DNA from: Siphonodentalium dalli
Taxonomy: Eukaryota; Mollusca; Scaphopoda; Gadilida; Siphonodentaliidae
Reading direction: 5' to 3'
DNA length: 64,000 bases
NCBI GenBank assembly: GCA_032622095.1
Contig: CP136063.1
Location: forward strand, 274,961,426-275,025,425
Shown here: positions 10,797-22,100 of the stretch, in pieces
Numbering within the stretch: the first letter of the stretch is position 1
How the letters are laid out: every line of letters starts with the position of its first letter
Made by a program: the position numbers and the translations under genes
Notes under the pieces: generated by a model
The model's database searches: none
What the model was told of the DNA's origin: nothing
Seen by the model: only the letters and a program-made list of their open reading frames with translations

Positions 10797-12154
10797 ATCT
10801 ATTGTCCTGCTTCAGTGCACAATACTACGGCGTATTAAGATTGAAATGTCTATTGTTGTTGTAATGATTGGCAATCGACCTATAACCGCTGTGAGCAATG
10901 GGGTCAAAGGTCAATTTTGAAAATATTGAATTGTAGTTCTTTTCATCAAACATAATTTCTCCAAATTATGGTATAATTGTCACGAGGGTTTACAAAGATA
11001 TCAGATTCCCGCTATATAATGTGCGACCAGTGTTCTCGGTGCAATCAGAGTGTTCGATACGAGAGGTGCATGTATTTTGTGTGTTCAACTTACGCCATCG
11101 AAAGTTAATCGAATAGCGTGTCAAGTGCATCCATATGCTTGCGATATATACATTATGGCAAAATTATGTCAATCCGTTTGTGATATACTATGTTCAAACG
11201 TGGCTATATGCTTTGATTTCACATTGCGTTCCAGAGTTAGGATATTCCGGAAGGGGCGCCCACATGGTTGCAACATTGATCAACGCATCATGGCATATGG
11301 ACTGAAAATTCCTTTATTGTTGTTGTAGCGCAGTGTAAAAATGGTTAATGTAGGAAGTCATAAACACAAACAATAAAGCCGTACATAACCAGTCATAAGT
11401 ATTCTCATCTCTACTGATGGTGTTTGTTGTCTATTTTATATTTACAAGTATATATTTACAAAATACAAGTAAGGTCACTAAAATTTCCAGGTTTTATGGT
11501 TAATTCAAAAGCGAATATTATTAAAAATGTATTTTGGATCGCAAACCACCCGTATAATTTTAATATTATGAAATTATGGAAGAAGTGAATATCGTTTGCA
11601 TGATTTGGCAAATCAAGTTGGGATAAACATTTTAGGGTGTCACCCCACCCATCTTTTGGTATGCAGGACACATGACATTTCAGGTGGTACGTGGTATTCA
11701 TACGGTATGTTAACTGCTACTCGGGATACATATGCCAAATTTAACCGGTATTCAGGATCCATCAACAAAATTACACATATTACGATTATTTTCTAAATTA
11801 ACTGACATAGTTTTATGTATTTCAGTCTGATGTTACCTCTATGTATGTTTAAGTTAACGGTATGTATACTTCAGCAATTGCGTGAAAATTATGGTGCAGG
11901 GGTATTAATGTGAAATTGCTAAGAATATCATATTCTCTTAAGTGGTTCCGGTATTCAGAATTCAGGGGCTATGGGAATGGGTGTTACCCTCACTTTTATC
12001 AAGTATACATGTTCATGTGCTAGATTTGTTAACGTATTTGAGTACCAGCAGCCATGTATGGGCCTAAGCCTGAGTCAGCCACATAGTTAAAATTCAGGTA
12101 TACTCGACGCTGTTTATTTTCACATTATTTATAACATTTTCAATTTATGAAAAA
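10797..12154. other. No gene recognised
   Basis: Only short frames without family resemblance are present (e.g. 92 codons at 11050-11328, +). No repeat or RNA gene is recognised. Confidence 0.35.
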
Positions 12155-12350
12155 AACTATTTTTGACTGTTTCTCAGAAACAACAATTGGTTGTAACTTG
12201 TGAATGAAAAATATGATACATGACCACAATTTAGAGATATTTTTGCGAAGAATTTTATTTTATAAAAAATAATATTTTGGACTGTTTTCAGAAACAACCA
12301 TTGGTTGTAACTTACGAATGTAATATATGTCACATGACCAAACTTTAGAG
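12155..12350. repeat. Two direct copies of a ~85-bp block
   Basis: CAGAAACAACAATTGGTTGT and CAGAAACAACCATTGGTTGT, with their flanking ACTGTTT.. and ..CATGACCA.A.TTTAGAGA words, recur about 113 bases apart. This is a local duplication of non-coding DNA. Confidence 0.65.
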
Positions 12351-12477
12351 AGAAAACCCTGTTTTACCCTTATTTGAACAGATTGTCATATTTTGCCCGT
12401 CAATTGTACAAATATGGGTTTTGTGTAATTCAATAGAAATTCGGAAAATGACGCAATGTGAAACATACTGAGAAGCA

Positions 12478-12640
12478 GGTGTGAATTGAACTGCGGTGGG
12501 TTCTCAAGCCTATCTACATGTAATTCTTCAAAAAAATACCATTAATGGCATACATTTTAATCACAATTTACATGTAGCTTGAGGATGGAAATGAGTTATC
12601 ATGCTGCTGTTAATTTAACAAGGCCCTCTCATCCCCGACT
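12478..12640. repeat. Dispersed repeat shared with foldback core at 54.3 kb
   Basis: GTGAATTGAACTGCGGTGGG, CTCAAGCCTATCTAC and GTAGCTTGAGGATGGAA occur here in the same order and spacing as at 54308-54415, with about 80% identity in the matching blocks. CTCAAGC...TATCTAC and GTAGCTTGAG are partly complementary, so the block can fold. No terminal inverted repeats are visible around this copy. Confidence 0.6.
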
Positions 12641-13360
12641 GAATATCCTCTGAATAAATTATAAACTGTTTTCGCAGTCGCCTAAACTTGACTCATGTAA
12701 ACGACAAACGACTAAAAGCGAGTAATATGTAATGACAGAAAATCTGCAACGTTAACACTTTTCGACTTGACAATCAGTAACATGAGGTCAGAAATATGGC
12801 ACTACTAGTACATATAGTACCCGGTATATACTGGAGATTAGATCGAATCATCAGCTGAAACTAAGAGAAAATGGAATAATGTTTGCATTTGCGACTTCCA
12901 GAACATTAAGGTATAGGGGTCAAAATAAGCAACGCACGCCTGGTTATGTCATGGTTAAGGGTTAATATTTTCAAATCCAATCAATATGTTACCGGAATCT
13001 ATACAATCTTTAAGTTTTGGCCCTACATTTATCTATTTAAGACAAATCCGAAAAATAAATTGAGATAACTTGTCAAATGGTGCGAAGCAAATGGCTAAAG
13101 ATATTTCCACATGGCATACATAGACAGAACATTAGCCTAATCTAAATGCCTGTTTCTTTTTGGCTGCGACGTTGGCCATGCATGAACAATTTATTTTTCC
13201 CAAGATGCATCAATTGGTTTGTGCTTGTATTCATACACTGTTCAGACAATTGTTTTGAAACTTGGCACAGTTATTTAGTACCACCAGAACCAGTGCAACT
13301 GCAATTATGAGTGATGCTAGCTATCAGTTCTCCGACGATCACTGTTAGCCCAACACTTAC

Positions 13361-13553
13361 TGTGAATTTTATTAGTGTATAATTATGGAGTTCAACACGA
13401 CCAAGTTTGTGAGTTACATAACTTTTTGCATTAGAGTTTTCAAATCCAGACGAGCGATATCGCGCTGGCCCAATTGTGAGCGGCTCAAAATCGAAGGACT
13501 GTACATACGGTATAACAATATACTGCCAAGCATTACTAACTCCATCGCCATCC
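13361..13553 (-). CDS. Candidate internal exon, unknown protein
   Basis: On the minus strand a 193-base open stretch is bounded by an acceptor (GATATTTTGCAG, just above 13553) and a strong donor (CACA|GTAAGT, below 13361). The exon would supply the last base of one codon and then 64 codons: DGDGVSNAWQYIVIPYVQSF, then RYRSSGFENSNAKSYVTHKL, ending with GRVELHNYTLIKFT. The peptide has ordinary globular composition and an N-glycosylation sequon (NYT), unlike the repeat-derived frames elsewhere. I do not recognise the family. No partner exon is identified. A chance frame with decoy splice sites remains possible; the opposite strand is also open here (13385-13570). Confidence 0.33.
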
Positions 13554-14520
13554 CTGCAAAATATCGGTAGCATCAGTTAATGTAATTAACATATTATTGG
13601 GATACTAAAATAAGCTTTAAGTTCCCACAAACTCTGAAGTCGCCACATCCTCCATCTCCCTACAGGTCGCAGTTTATATTGAATTGTATTTATAAAAAAA
13701 CGCCAGCTTCATACGTTTGTTGTTTAATAATAAAAATAAAGCACAGTGAACAACAACCAATACTAAACCCCTTGTTTTACAATACCCTGGGCGGATATAT
13801 GTAGAGTTGAAGTTTTGATGAACCTACGTATGCGAATCTGATAACTGAATTGTATCAAGTAACTAAACTGTAAACAAGCTACACAACGGCGGAATTTAAC
13901 GTGTAATTAATTTATACAATCCAAAATACTTTCTCTGATTGTGGATATTTTTTGTTGTATGAAAAATTAACTGTAACCTTCGTCAGGTCTGGGTGAACCT
14001 CTCGTCGATCTTTAAGAGACCGGTCGGTCTTTCACGGCATGAGAATAATGCTTCCAGTACCAGTACAAAAACAAATTCCCTAGAGTGAGCCAGGAAGGCC
14101 GATCTGTCTAGTTCCAATTGGTGTAATAAAGATGAATATGTGGATTGGTGTCAATTCTGGTTCATCCAGATCTGTTTCTGTTCACCTTGGCAAGTTCTTG
14201 GCCGTAATTTCGTAAACTTTGCTGTCAAATTTCTACTTCAATGGTGCTCGTAAATCGGCACACAATGCTTGCACAAGTTCTGTACATAATCCGTCTTAAC
14301 AAATATGCGTGATATTTATATAAATTTTAAAGTACAGTAGCATTACACCAATTTATGGTCGTGTGTATTCGAAAATGGAAATTTCACTTTCGTGTCAGTG
14401 ACGGATTTTATGAATGCCTCTAATTCACCACACACTCGTATTTGATTCACACGTACAAATACATAACTTGTCACCACTGCACTACCGTCATCAATAATCA
14501 TAATCAAATCGTTAGGTGAT
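13554..14520. other. No gene recognised
   Basis: AT-rich DNA between the candidate exon and the truncated LINE. No repeat, RNA gene or convincing frame is visible. Confidence 0.35.
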
Positions 14521-14548
14521 TTCGTCCCTTAATTCATCTAATGACTCA
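14521..14548. repeat. Target-site duplication, left copy
   Basis: The copy reads TTCGTCCCTTAATTCATCTA followed by ATGACTCA. It matches 16612-16639 at 24 of 28 positions. The last bases overlap the first LINE codons, suggesting microhomology at the truncation point. Confidence 0.75.
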
Positions 14549-15129
14549 TACATTCTCTCTATACGCCCTGGTCCAGATTATGAAGATGAAAAATAAAAAC
14601 CTCTTTTGCACCTTTATCCACATCTCAAAAGCATTCGATTATGTATGGCGCGACGGCCTATGGTCAAAACTCATGCGCATTAGAATCACAGGAAAAATTC
14701 TGAATATTATCAAACGCCTATACACAAACCTTAAGATGACCGTGTTAACCGATGATTTTTCCGGATACTTCCCATGTTCAACAGGACTAAAACAGGGAGA
14801 TGGGTTTTCCCCGATACTTTTTGCGCTCTACATTAACGACCTAGAAGACTATCTTAAACGACACGAATGTAACGGTCTGATATTTGGCAATGAAAAATGA
14901 CAATGACGCGGAAATATTTCTGAAGCAATTCCTACTGATATACGCTGACGACACGGTCCTGTTCTCAAATTCATCACAAGGTTTACAAAACGCGCTTGGT
15001 AATTTTGCTAATTACTGTGACATATGGAAGCTAGATATAAACATACTGAAGACAAAAGCCATGATATTCGGAAGAAAACCAAAAGCGAAAAAACCAATAA
15101 CTTTTAAAATTAATCGCAACGATATATAA
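14541..15129 (+). pseudogene. LINE reverse transcriptase fragment (palm)
   Basis: The frame 14541-14900 has FCTFIHISKAFDYVWRDGLW (first catalytic aspartate) and STGLKQGDGFSPILFALYIN. The frame 14884-15129 has LLIYADDTVLFS, the YADD catalytic pair, followed by WKLDINILKTKAMIFGRK, the family's next block. The two frames meet near 14890, so one shift separates them. The blocks match jockey/CR1-superfamily RTs. The fingers and endonuclease are absent because of 5' truncation. Confidence 0.85.
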
Positions 15130-15198
15130 ATTGTTGATAACTTCCGGTATTCGGACACCTGGTTCACGAAACATGGCACTTTCAGTTAGGACAGAAAC

Positions 15199-16124
15199 AT
15201 GCGATGCAAAGACGCAAAGAAAGCAGTGTATGCCCTCCTGAATACAGCTCGGAGATATAGCCTCTCATTTGACTGTATCCTTGAAATATACCAAAAATCC
15301 ATTGCCCCATTGATGATATGTGGCTCCGAGATTTGGGGATTGAAAACACAGCATGCTTCGAAAAACTCGAACGATGGTTCCTTAAATTCAGCCTCCGTCT
15401 ACGGAAAAAATACGCCAAGTGCATTCATTTATGGGGAAACAGGGATCCTACCAATAAATATAATGATTAAAATCAGGTTTATCTCATACAGGGGGGAAAT
15501 AGTGAATACGACATGTCAACGGATGCCCCTTCTCTTATACCGCATAATGCTAAAAAACCCAAAACGAAACACAGAAGAGAAATACATCGCTCGAATACGT
15601 ACAAAAAAACTCTGAATGAACTAGGAATATCGAATATCTGGATTTACCAGTCAGTACCGAAAATAAATACGTACAACCGATTAACCAAGAACAGAATCAA
15701 GGATGCTTACCTCCAAGAAAGGCGAGGAAGCATTCTATCATCGAATAAGGGGACATTTTATAATATTAAACTAGATTTTAAAAAGAAGACATACTTCTCA
15801 CTGAGAAACCAAAGTGTAGTATTGCGGCTCGCTAAATTCGGAATAAAAAATCAACGCCTCCCCATAGAAACCGGATCATGGACAAACGAAAGCAGATCAG
15901 ATAGAAAGTGCACGTTATGCAAAAGGGAGCTTGGTGACGAATACCACGTAATACTTAAGTGCCACATATTGAGCGAACCAAGAACAAAATATTCAAAAAG
16001 CTATTATTATACTCGGCCGAACATCTGCAAACTGAACGCCCCTTTCACATCAAATAATAAAAGAACAATAACGAATCTGGCGAAATTGATATACGAAGTC
16101 CAGCTGATAATGGAACCTCTCTGA
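15199..16124 (+). pseudogene. LINE ORF2 C-terminal region with Cys/His cluster
   Basis: The frame 15199-15615 has ILEIYQKSIAPLMICGSEIW, the usual thumb block (Y...v.P.l.YG.eiWG). A frame change near 15520 leads to 15513-16124, which holds a basic stretch and then CTLCKRELGDEYHVILKC, a C-x2-C...H...C cluster typical of the end of these ORF2 proteins. The stop at 16122-16124 ends the ORF. At least one shift plus a gap (15130-15198) make it inactive. Confidence 0.75.
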
Positions 16125-16396
16125 GGCACAACTCCAATCCCATCTATATATATGTTTATACAGTGTCGAGTATATATGACCCGGAACTTGATGTATTTCC
16201 ATTGCTACTCGTACTTGTGGGTACATACTATCCCCACACGCACACACAAACACGCCCACATGTTAAGGAAATTGTCCACTCTATACATGACACTCCAAAC
16301 ACATGATTATCGGCAATCAACTTCCCTATGTATATAGCCAATATAGCGCTGATTCACCCCCACATACTATCCTCAATCTGAAGACCCTTTGATCTA

Positions 16397-16420
16397 CCCC
16401 CCCCCCCCCCCCCCCCCCCC
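16397..16420. repeat. C24 homopolymer
   Basis: Twenty-four consecutive C in the LINE 3' region. It is prone to assembly error and polymerase slippage; the true length may vary. Confidence 0.9.
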
Positions 16421-16611
16421 GCATAGTCGCACTCGATTTTCCGCTATTGATAAGTTTAACATAATTTGTATAAACCTTAATGAGTATATACGCACGAATG
16501 TGCAATATCAATGTGCAATATCTATGAATATGATTATGTCAACATCTATATATATATTTCTGTTATGTCAACATGTACGACGATTTGAGATTAATTAATT
16601 TCTGATTCTGA

Positions 16612-16639
16612 TTCTTCCCTTAATGTATCTAGTGACTCA
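16612..16639. repeat. Target-site duplication, right copy
   Basis: The copy reads TTCTTCCCTTAATGTATCTA followed by GTGACTCA, immediately after the TTCTGA-repeat tail of the LINE. It pairs with 14521-14548. Confidence 0.75.
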
Positions 16640-18755
16640 AATGGTTGTAATATTGGGAACTATTTGTTGTCTCATCGATGTTACAGCGAGCGGTACTTTG
16701 GTTCCGTGACAACAATCGAGTTACTCTCAAAGGGGAAACCTGGAAAATCTGTTGATCTGAACTTATAATTTATGTTGTCGGCTTCAAGCTTTGATAATAT
16801 TCTACCAATCTGTTCCGCGCAAACGTCGATAAAACAAATTAAAAACAGGTTTGGAATGTACATTAGGACACTAAAATTGGATTTCTGGTCATATTTTTAA
16901 TAATTTAATGAAATATGTAGACAACACTTTTACGGAACAAATCAAATTCCCGCACTAAAAACTTAACGACAGAATGGACGATCAGGGCGGAAGTTTTGTT
17001 GACGATTTTCGCATACACTGACTCGTCAAAATTGGAGCAAATTAGACCTCTTGTGTCTGACTTGCCATGCGTTTTGTCGGTACATCTTCCATGTGTTTTG
17101 TTTTGATAAAATAGTCAGAGAGCCAAATCACACCGTTTCGAAATACAGTTCTTTGGTTCTGGTTGGACTTTCCAAACTTACGGTACGAAACCACACAAAT
17201 TTTGTTCGAGATTTTGTGTGCTTAATAAAGGCAGCATTTTGCTCTGCTCGCTTAGTATATATTTTCATATCGCGGAACTGCGGCGGAAGTACACCACATG
17301 TGGGTAAATGAGGCAGATAGCAGCGGTTCTACCGAGTTAACAAGGGAGGTAAACCATGCATGGAGTTTAAAAAAATATGTGTCCGCAAATTTAGAATAGT
17401 GTTCATTTCGCATGCTCATGTACATGTATTATAAAAGACTCTTATATTCGCTCCTGGCCACTTCAATGAATTATGCTAATTGTTATGAAATACGGTGTGG
17501 AATTTTAATGATACATGATCCAATTTGATGGTCGCCGTATCATCCAGTTACAACAACGGAATTTCAAAAGCCGATTTATTAATATAAATACTCACAGCAT
17601 TATCACGATATATCATATTTACCGTAAACGTCCTACAATAACGGTATTTCTTGGCAGTTTGGGGTGAGCGAGTATGGTTTACATTTTCCATATGTATATT
17701 TGCATAGATAAAACATGATTATCGACTCACAAATACATATAATGTATGCATCCGCAAGTCAACTACCATGACGTACCGTAGTCTTGTTGATGGCGACACT
17801 CTTCGTCGAATTATATTCCGAAATTAATTTGGGTCGCCACTAATCGTGCATGACGTGACCCCTCGTAATGGCGTTCGCGCATGTCTGTACTATTTTTCAG
17901 GCCTCCAAATATTCCAGGTGGTGAAAATTAACAGATTTTTAAAATCGAAATATATTAACTCCGGGCTTTGAATGATGGGTTCCTTGACTCAATTCAATTG
18001 TGTATTACCCCGAATCCGCATAAATATTAACGTAGTGACTTTAAATCGAATTATGTATATTTAAGCAATGCAATTGGCGTGTCTCCAGCATCTATATTTA
18101 GTAACCAGTTACTATATTTGCATATAATCTATTCATATATTTCCCGCCAAAACTGCGAATATAATAGCGTAGATGTCACGTACACGTACACTTATGTGCA
18201 TAATGATCATATTGAACTCTCTATAACAGGAGGGAGAGAACTAGTCAGTTGTGTGGGAACACACGCCATTGTGATACCAGGATGGATCCGCCAGTGTTGT
18301 CAGGGTTGGAAACTAGGGTACACATGGGTGGATACCCTGGCGTGTATTATAATATTTACCCGAGTTTACCATAGTTTTACCAAGGTGTACCAGGTTTCAG
18401 CCACGAATACCCCAGTAACATATATGTCCTGGTGAGCAGTAGATGTCATGGTACAGTTTGACCCATTTTGATTGTGGTGGATTTACCCGGGTAGATTTTT
18501 GTTATGGGAACTCTAGATTATCAAGTGTTGCAATTGATAGTGTCAGGAATCCACCTGCAATAAATAAATTCATGGCACGACGGTCGTGGCGAACAGTGAC
18601 GATGCATAAGCTTGATGGTAACTACCCCGAACTACACCGAAGAAGTCACGAGTGATTAAGACCCAGTAATTGTCACCAGGAATACATAGTGCAGTGAAAA
18701 AATGTTGGTCGGAGATAAAATGACACTCACGATTGTCCAATTTCTTTCATTGCAG
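16640..18755. other. Mostly unannotated; possible receptor-gene intron
   Basis: Apart from the weak candidate exon at 16681-16809, only unrelated short frames are seen. Because a GPCR exon begins at 18756 with an intron upstream, at least the right part is probably intronic. I searched by eye for the TM3 DRY region and other receptor segments on the plus strand and found none. Confidence 0.35.
16681..16809 (-). CDS. Candidate terminal exon (weak)
   Basis: On the minus strand a T-rich tract and GGAACAG acceptor are followed in frame by 42 codons and TAA: IGRILSKLEADNINYKFRST, then DFPGFPFESNSIVVTEPKYR and SL. The peptide looks protein-like, but I recognise no family. No poly(A) signal is obvious within 70 bases downstream, where the LINE insertion begins. 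Treat as a hint only. Confidence 0.18.
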   Translation of the reverse strand: MGRILSKLEADNINYKFRSTDFPGFPFESNSIVVTEPKYRSL

Positions 18756-18961
18756 GATGTGTACGAGTACAGTGGATGGTTAAATAGATTTGAATGCGAG
18801 CCGCTATTCCACAGTGGGTCAATACAAATGACTGCTATAAATACTTATTATTTGTTTGTTCTATTTGCGGTTCCAGTTACGGTTATGACTTATATGTACG
18901 GACGTTGTGCCTTAGCTCTTCTTGAAAGTGTTCGTGCTTGCAACGAATTAACAGCGAGCAA
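18756..18961 (+). CDS. Class A GPCR exon (ECL2 to TM5/ICL3)
   Basis: A 206-base exon is bounded by a textbook acceptor (TTTCTTTCATTGCAG) and donor (GTGAGT at 18962). It opens in phase 0 and ends after two bases of a codon. It encodes DVYEYSGWLNRFECEPLF, where the cysteine fits the conserved second-extracellular-loop cysteine. A hydrophobic helix follows, NTYYLFVLFAVPVTVMTYMY, with the TM5 proline and the conserved tyrosine of rhodopsin-family receptors. It continues into a helix-like start of the third intracellular loop (GRCALALLESVRACNELTAS). The frame upstream of the acceptor stays open, so splicing is inferred from the signals. Exons for TM1-4 and TM6-7 are not recognised in the window. 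The subfamily (peptide or amine) cannot be set from this piece. This is the best-supported host gene fragment here. Confidence 0.65.
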
Positions 18962-19824
18962 GTGAGTATCAATCTATTATCCACCAATTCCCAATCTGAG
19001 ATAGGTTACAGTAGCCAGGCAATGCAAAGTTCCAGATAATCTTATTCCGTCTGATCTCATAGACCACACGGAAAAAAAACTAAAACGTAGAACCTACTTC
19101 ACATGTATTGTGCAGTGCCCATTGCTAGAAAGGAAAATTGTATATTTACTATAGCGTGATAGGACGGCGATTGGGACTATACTCAACTTAGATAGTAAAT
19201 TTCTAAGATGTCTACATTTGCTTAGTACAGCGAGCACGTGTCGCTTTGTAACATCATTTCCAGAACGGCATTTGGTAACGCCATTTTGTCGCATTGTAGT
19301 TCAAGGAAACTAAAACAGTTTTTACCCATGGGAAGCATGGTATTTGGATGCAAGTACGGACTGTCAAAATTTAGGAATCGTGGTAACGGAAAGACGGCAA
19401 GGTGTTGGCCAGATTAATGTTCAATTAGATCTGGAAATTCATTGAAAATACCATCCTACCATTCCAGGCTACTTTAGTTTATTCGCATCTGGAAAATTTA
19501 CATCATAATCCAATCATCACCCATCTTCTGCGATATTAATTAACTGATGTTCGTGATCTATGCAGGAAAACAGCTATGTTACCTTCATTCCGATGGTGGG
19601 CTCATTCAACTTAAAATTTCCCATTATTGTCATCATAATCAACATTTGGTGTCACCGCCATTATAATCGTCGTCTTCGTCGACATATGTATATTATAATA
19701 GATATGTCCCGTTTATAGATATGCATGTGATTATTCATTTAATAACTGTTGAGATTTTTCATCACAACGAGCATATATAAAATGATTTATTTATTCAACG
19801 CAGAGGCCATTCATGACTTCATGA
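18962..19824. other. Putative receptor intron; no clear next exon
   Basis: The donor at 18962 opens an intron. A weak acceptor (GATCTATGCAG) at about 19566 would give only about 15 codons before TAA and does not encode TM6, so it is not called. No repeat is recognised before the satellite starts near 19825. Confidence 0.35.
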
Positions 19825-20415
19825 CTGATTTGTATTCACTCTATATGTGGCTAAATACACCTAAAGAACTTTATGAGATGTTAATCTAAATGGATATCAA
19901 AAGACTGGGACAAAACATTATGTTAAATTACTGCCATGGCCCACAATGTAAAAGTTAGGGCAGGTCTGGTCTCCCAAATCTATGAAAATTCATGTTTTCG
20001 TTCCGTAATAAATACCTATCAGCCTCAAAACCTCTGTTTTGATTTTATTTATTGTATCTCATCATAATGAACTAAGTTTGGCCCCAATTGACCCAGATAT
20101 AGGCCATTCTCAGAAATTGATGACCAAAAATGCATATTTTGAGGCAGAGCAGGTGTGGTGTAATTGCACCAGAAACTTGACATATAAAGAACTGTCAGAG
20201 ATGTAAATCTAAATGGATATCAAAAGACTGGAACAAGACATTATGTAAAGTTAGTGCCATGGCCCATAATGTAAAAATTAGGGCAGATCTGGTCTCCCAA
20301 ATCTATGAAAATTCATGTTTTCGTCCCGTAATAAAAATGTATCAATCTCAAAACCTCTGTTTTGATTTTATTTATTGTATCTCATCATACTGAACTAAGT
20401 TTGATCCCAATTGAC
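19825..20415 (-). repeat. ~358-bp satellite, inverted segment
   Basis: About 1.6 monomers of the main satellite lie in the opposite orientation to all other copies in the window. They include reverse-complement versions of the GATATCCATTTAGATTCACA and CTGAGAATGGCCTCTATCTG words. The segment meets the forward array at 20416, forming a head-to-head junction. Confidence 0.85.
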
Positions 20416-21413
20416 ATAACATAATATCTTGCCCCAGTCTTTTGATATCCATTTTAGATTCACATATCAGAGAGTTCTTTAGATGTATTTCGCCACATAT
20501 AGATTGAATAAAAATTTGTGGCCCAAGTTTCTCCTGCCTTAATCCACACCTGCTCTACCTCAAAATATGCATTTTTGGTCTTCAATTTCTGAGAATGGCC
20601 TCTATCTGGGTCAATTGGGGCCAAACTTAGTTCAATATGATGAGAGGTTTTGAGACTGATAAATTTTTATTACGGGATGAAAAGATGAATTTTCTCAGAA
20701 TTGGGAGACAAGACCTGCCCGAACATTTACATTGTGGGCCATGGCAGTAATTTAACATAATGTATCGTCCAAGTCTTTTGATATCCATTTAGATTCACAA
20801 CTCAGACAGTTCTTTAGATGCATTTAGCAACATATAGAGTGAATGAAAATGAGTGGGCCAAGTTTCTGAGATAATGGCCTCTATCTGGTTCAATTGGGCC
20901 CAAACTTAGTTCAATATGATGAGTTACAATAAATAAAACAGAGCTTTTGAGTTTGATAAATTTTTATCAAGAGACGAAAACATGACTTTTCACAGATTTG
21001 TGAGACGAGACATGCCCTAACTTTCACATTATGGGCCATGGGAGTAACTTAACATAATCCATTGTCCCAGTCTTTTGATATCCATTTAGATTTACATCTC
21101 AGGCAGTTCTTTGGATGAATTTAGCCTCATATTGAGTGAATAAAAATGAGTGGGCCAAGTTTCTCCTGGTTTACCCACACCTGCCCTACCTCAAAATATA
21201 CATTTTTGGTCATCAATTTCTGAGAATGGCCTCTATCTGGTCAATTGGGGCCAAACTTAGTTCAATCTGATGAGATACAATTATTAAAATCAAAAGAGAG
21301 GTTTTGAGACTGATAAAATTTTATTACGGGACGAAAACATGAATTTTCAGATTTGGGAGACCAGACCTGCCCTAACTTTTAAATTATTGGACATGGCAGC
21401 AACTTAACGTTAT
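20416..21413 (+). repeat. ~358-bp satellite, forward segment B
   Basis: About 2.8 forward monomers. The monomer runs TTGTCCCAGTCTTTTGATAT, TCAGACAGTTCTTTAGATGT, GAGTGGGCCAAGTTTCTCCT, CCTCAAAATATGCATTTTTG, TCTATCTGGGTCAATTGGGG, CGGGACGAAAACATGAATTT, ending ACTTAACATAATGTA. The last monomer has diagnostic variants (AAATTATTGGACATGG, CTGGTCAATT) that reappear in the last monomer before the cap at 53.09 kb. Confidence 0.9.
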
Positions 21414-21562
21414 ACAGTTGTTGCCCGATGTCGAGGGAGACATTGAGATTTGTCATCCGCTCGAGAACGGAATGTCTCCGCAGAAGCACAGCTCCGAGGG
21501 AGACATTCCGTTCTCGAGCGGGTGACAAATCTCGATGTCTCCCGAGAAGAAGGACGACAACT
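21414..21562. repeat. Palindromic cap 1 (~149 bp)
   Basis: The outer ends CAGTTGTTGCCC and GGACGACAACTG are near-complements. Inside, the arms 21435-21479 and 21499-21543 (45 bp each, containing GCTCGAGAACGGAATGTCTC) pair across a 19-base loop. Satellite ends with TATA on the left, and TTTTGTTATC begins the module on the right. CAGT-type ends beside TA resemble Tc1/mariner-like termini, an inference only. Confidence 0.85.
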
Positions 21563-21694
21563 GTTTTGTTATCCGATTATACCACGAGTTCTTTCTTTCC
21601 CGATTATGTATATTTTCAGTAACAACTTATCGTTCTGTTCCATAAACGATAGTCAAGCCGTTAAGCGTTTGATAATCAGCGTTTATTTACGATC

Positions 21695-22084
21695 ATTTTG
21701 GTGGTTAAATCGTCAATATCGGTCTATGCAATGTAAACCCATAAGCCATATAGGTATGTTATCACCTTCTGCAATGTGGAATAGTCAATGTCGCCGTTCG
21801 CGCGGAATTTACCAGCGATTTTCATTTCATAACGGTCTTCTCCGAAAGCTATTGGGAAGTTGTCGATTTCATTAATGTACATTCATATGTGTCAGTGCTC
21901 CCAAGTACATGGCGATCATCACACAAAATACTTCTATGATCACATTGCAGACATCGCGGAGAGGTCTGATATCATGGATAAGCGTACTGTACCATTCATT
22001 CGCGACAAACGTATGCATTACGTTGTCTACCAGCAAACATTTATAAACAACCAACCTGAAGGGATCCACTCTTTCAATCTTGCA
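21695..22084 (-). pseudogene. Conserved coding-like fragment in module 1
   Basis: The minus strand encodes KIERVDPFRLVVYKCLLVDN (frame at 21872-22084). In a second frame it has EIDNFPIAFGEDRYEMKIAG, then STLQKVITYLYGLWVYIA and TDIDDLTTKMIVNKR, with a stop in place of a tryptophan codon. The same peptide pieces occur in the modules at 32.5 and 53.5 kb, where that tryptophan is present. It could be a captured gene fragment or the ruin of an element's own protein. I do not recognise the family. Confidence 0.45.
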
Positions 22085-22100
22085 CCATTGTTATGAAACA

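Larger units (their letters stand above)
14521..16639 (+). mobile_element. 5'-truncated LINE insertion with target-site duplication
   Basis: The plus strand encodes the RT from its first aspartate block onward and then the C-terminal Cys/His region. Everything upstream of the palm is missing. The insertion is flanked by a 28-base direct repeat (14521-14548 and 16612-16639) with four mismatches. Its 3' end is a short TTCTGA-type repeat (about 16600-16611), a common LINE tail. Truncation at the 5' end, a simple-repeat tail and a target-site duplication are the expected outcome of target-primed reverse transcription. The 16125-16611 segment is 3' untranslated sequence containing a C24 run. Confidence 0.85.

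Noticed and set aside
19566-19620. Next exon of the GPCR after the 18962 donor
   Set aside because: The acceptor GATCTATGCAG is plausible, but the phase-matched reading gives about 15 codons (KTAMLPSFRWWAHST) and a stop, with no TM6 features.
21435-21543. Bacterial-type terminator or attenuator hairpin
   Set aside because: The hairpin is in eukaryotic repeat DNA, has 45-bp arms and recurs at satellite/module boundaries; no gene ends there.
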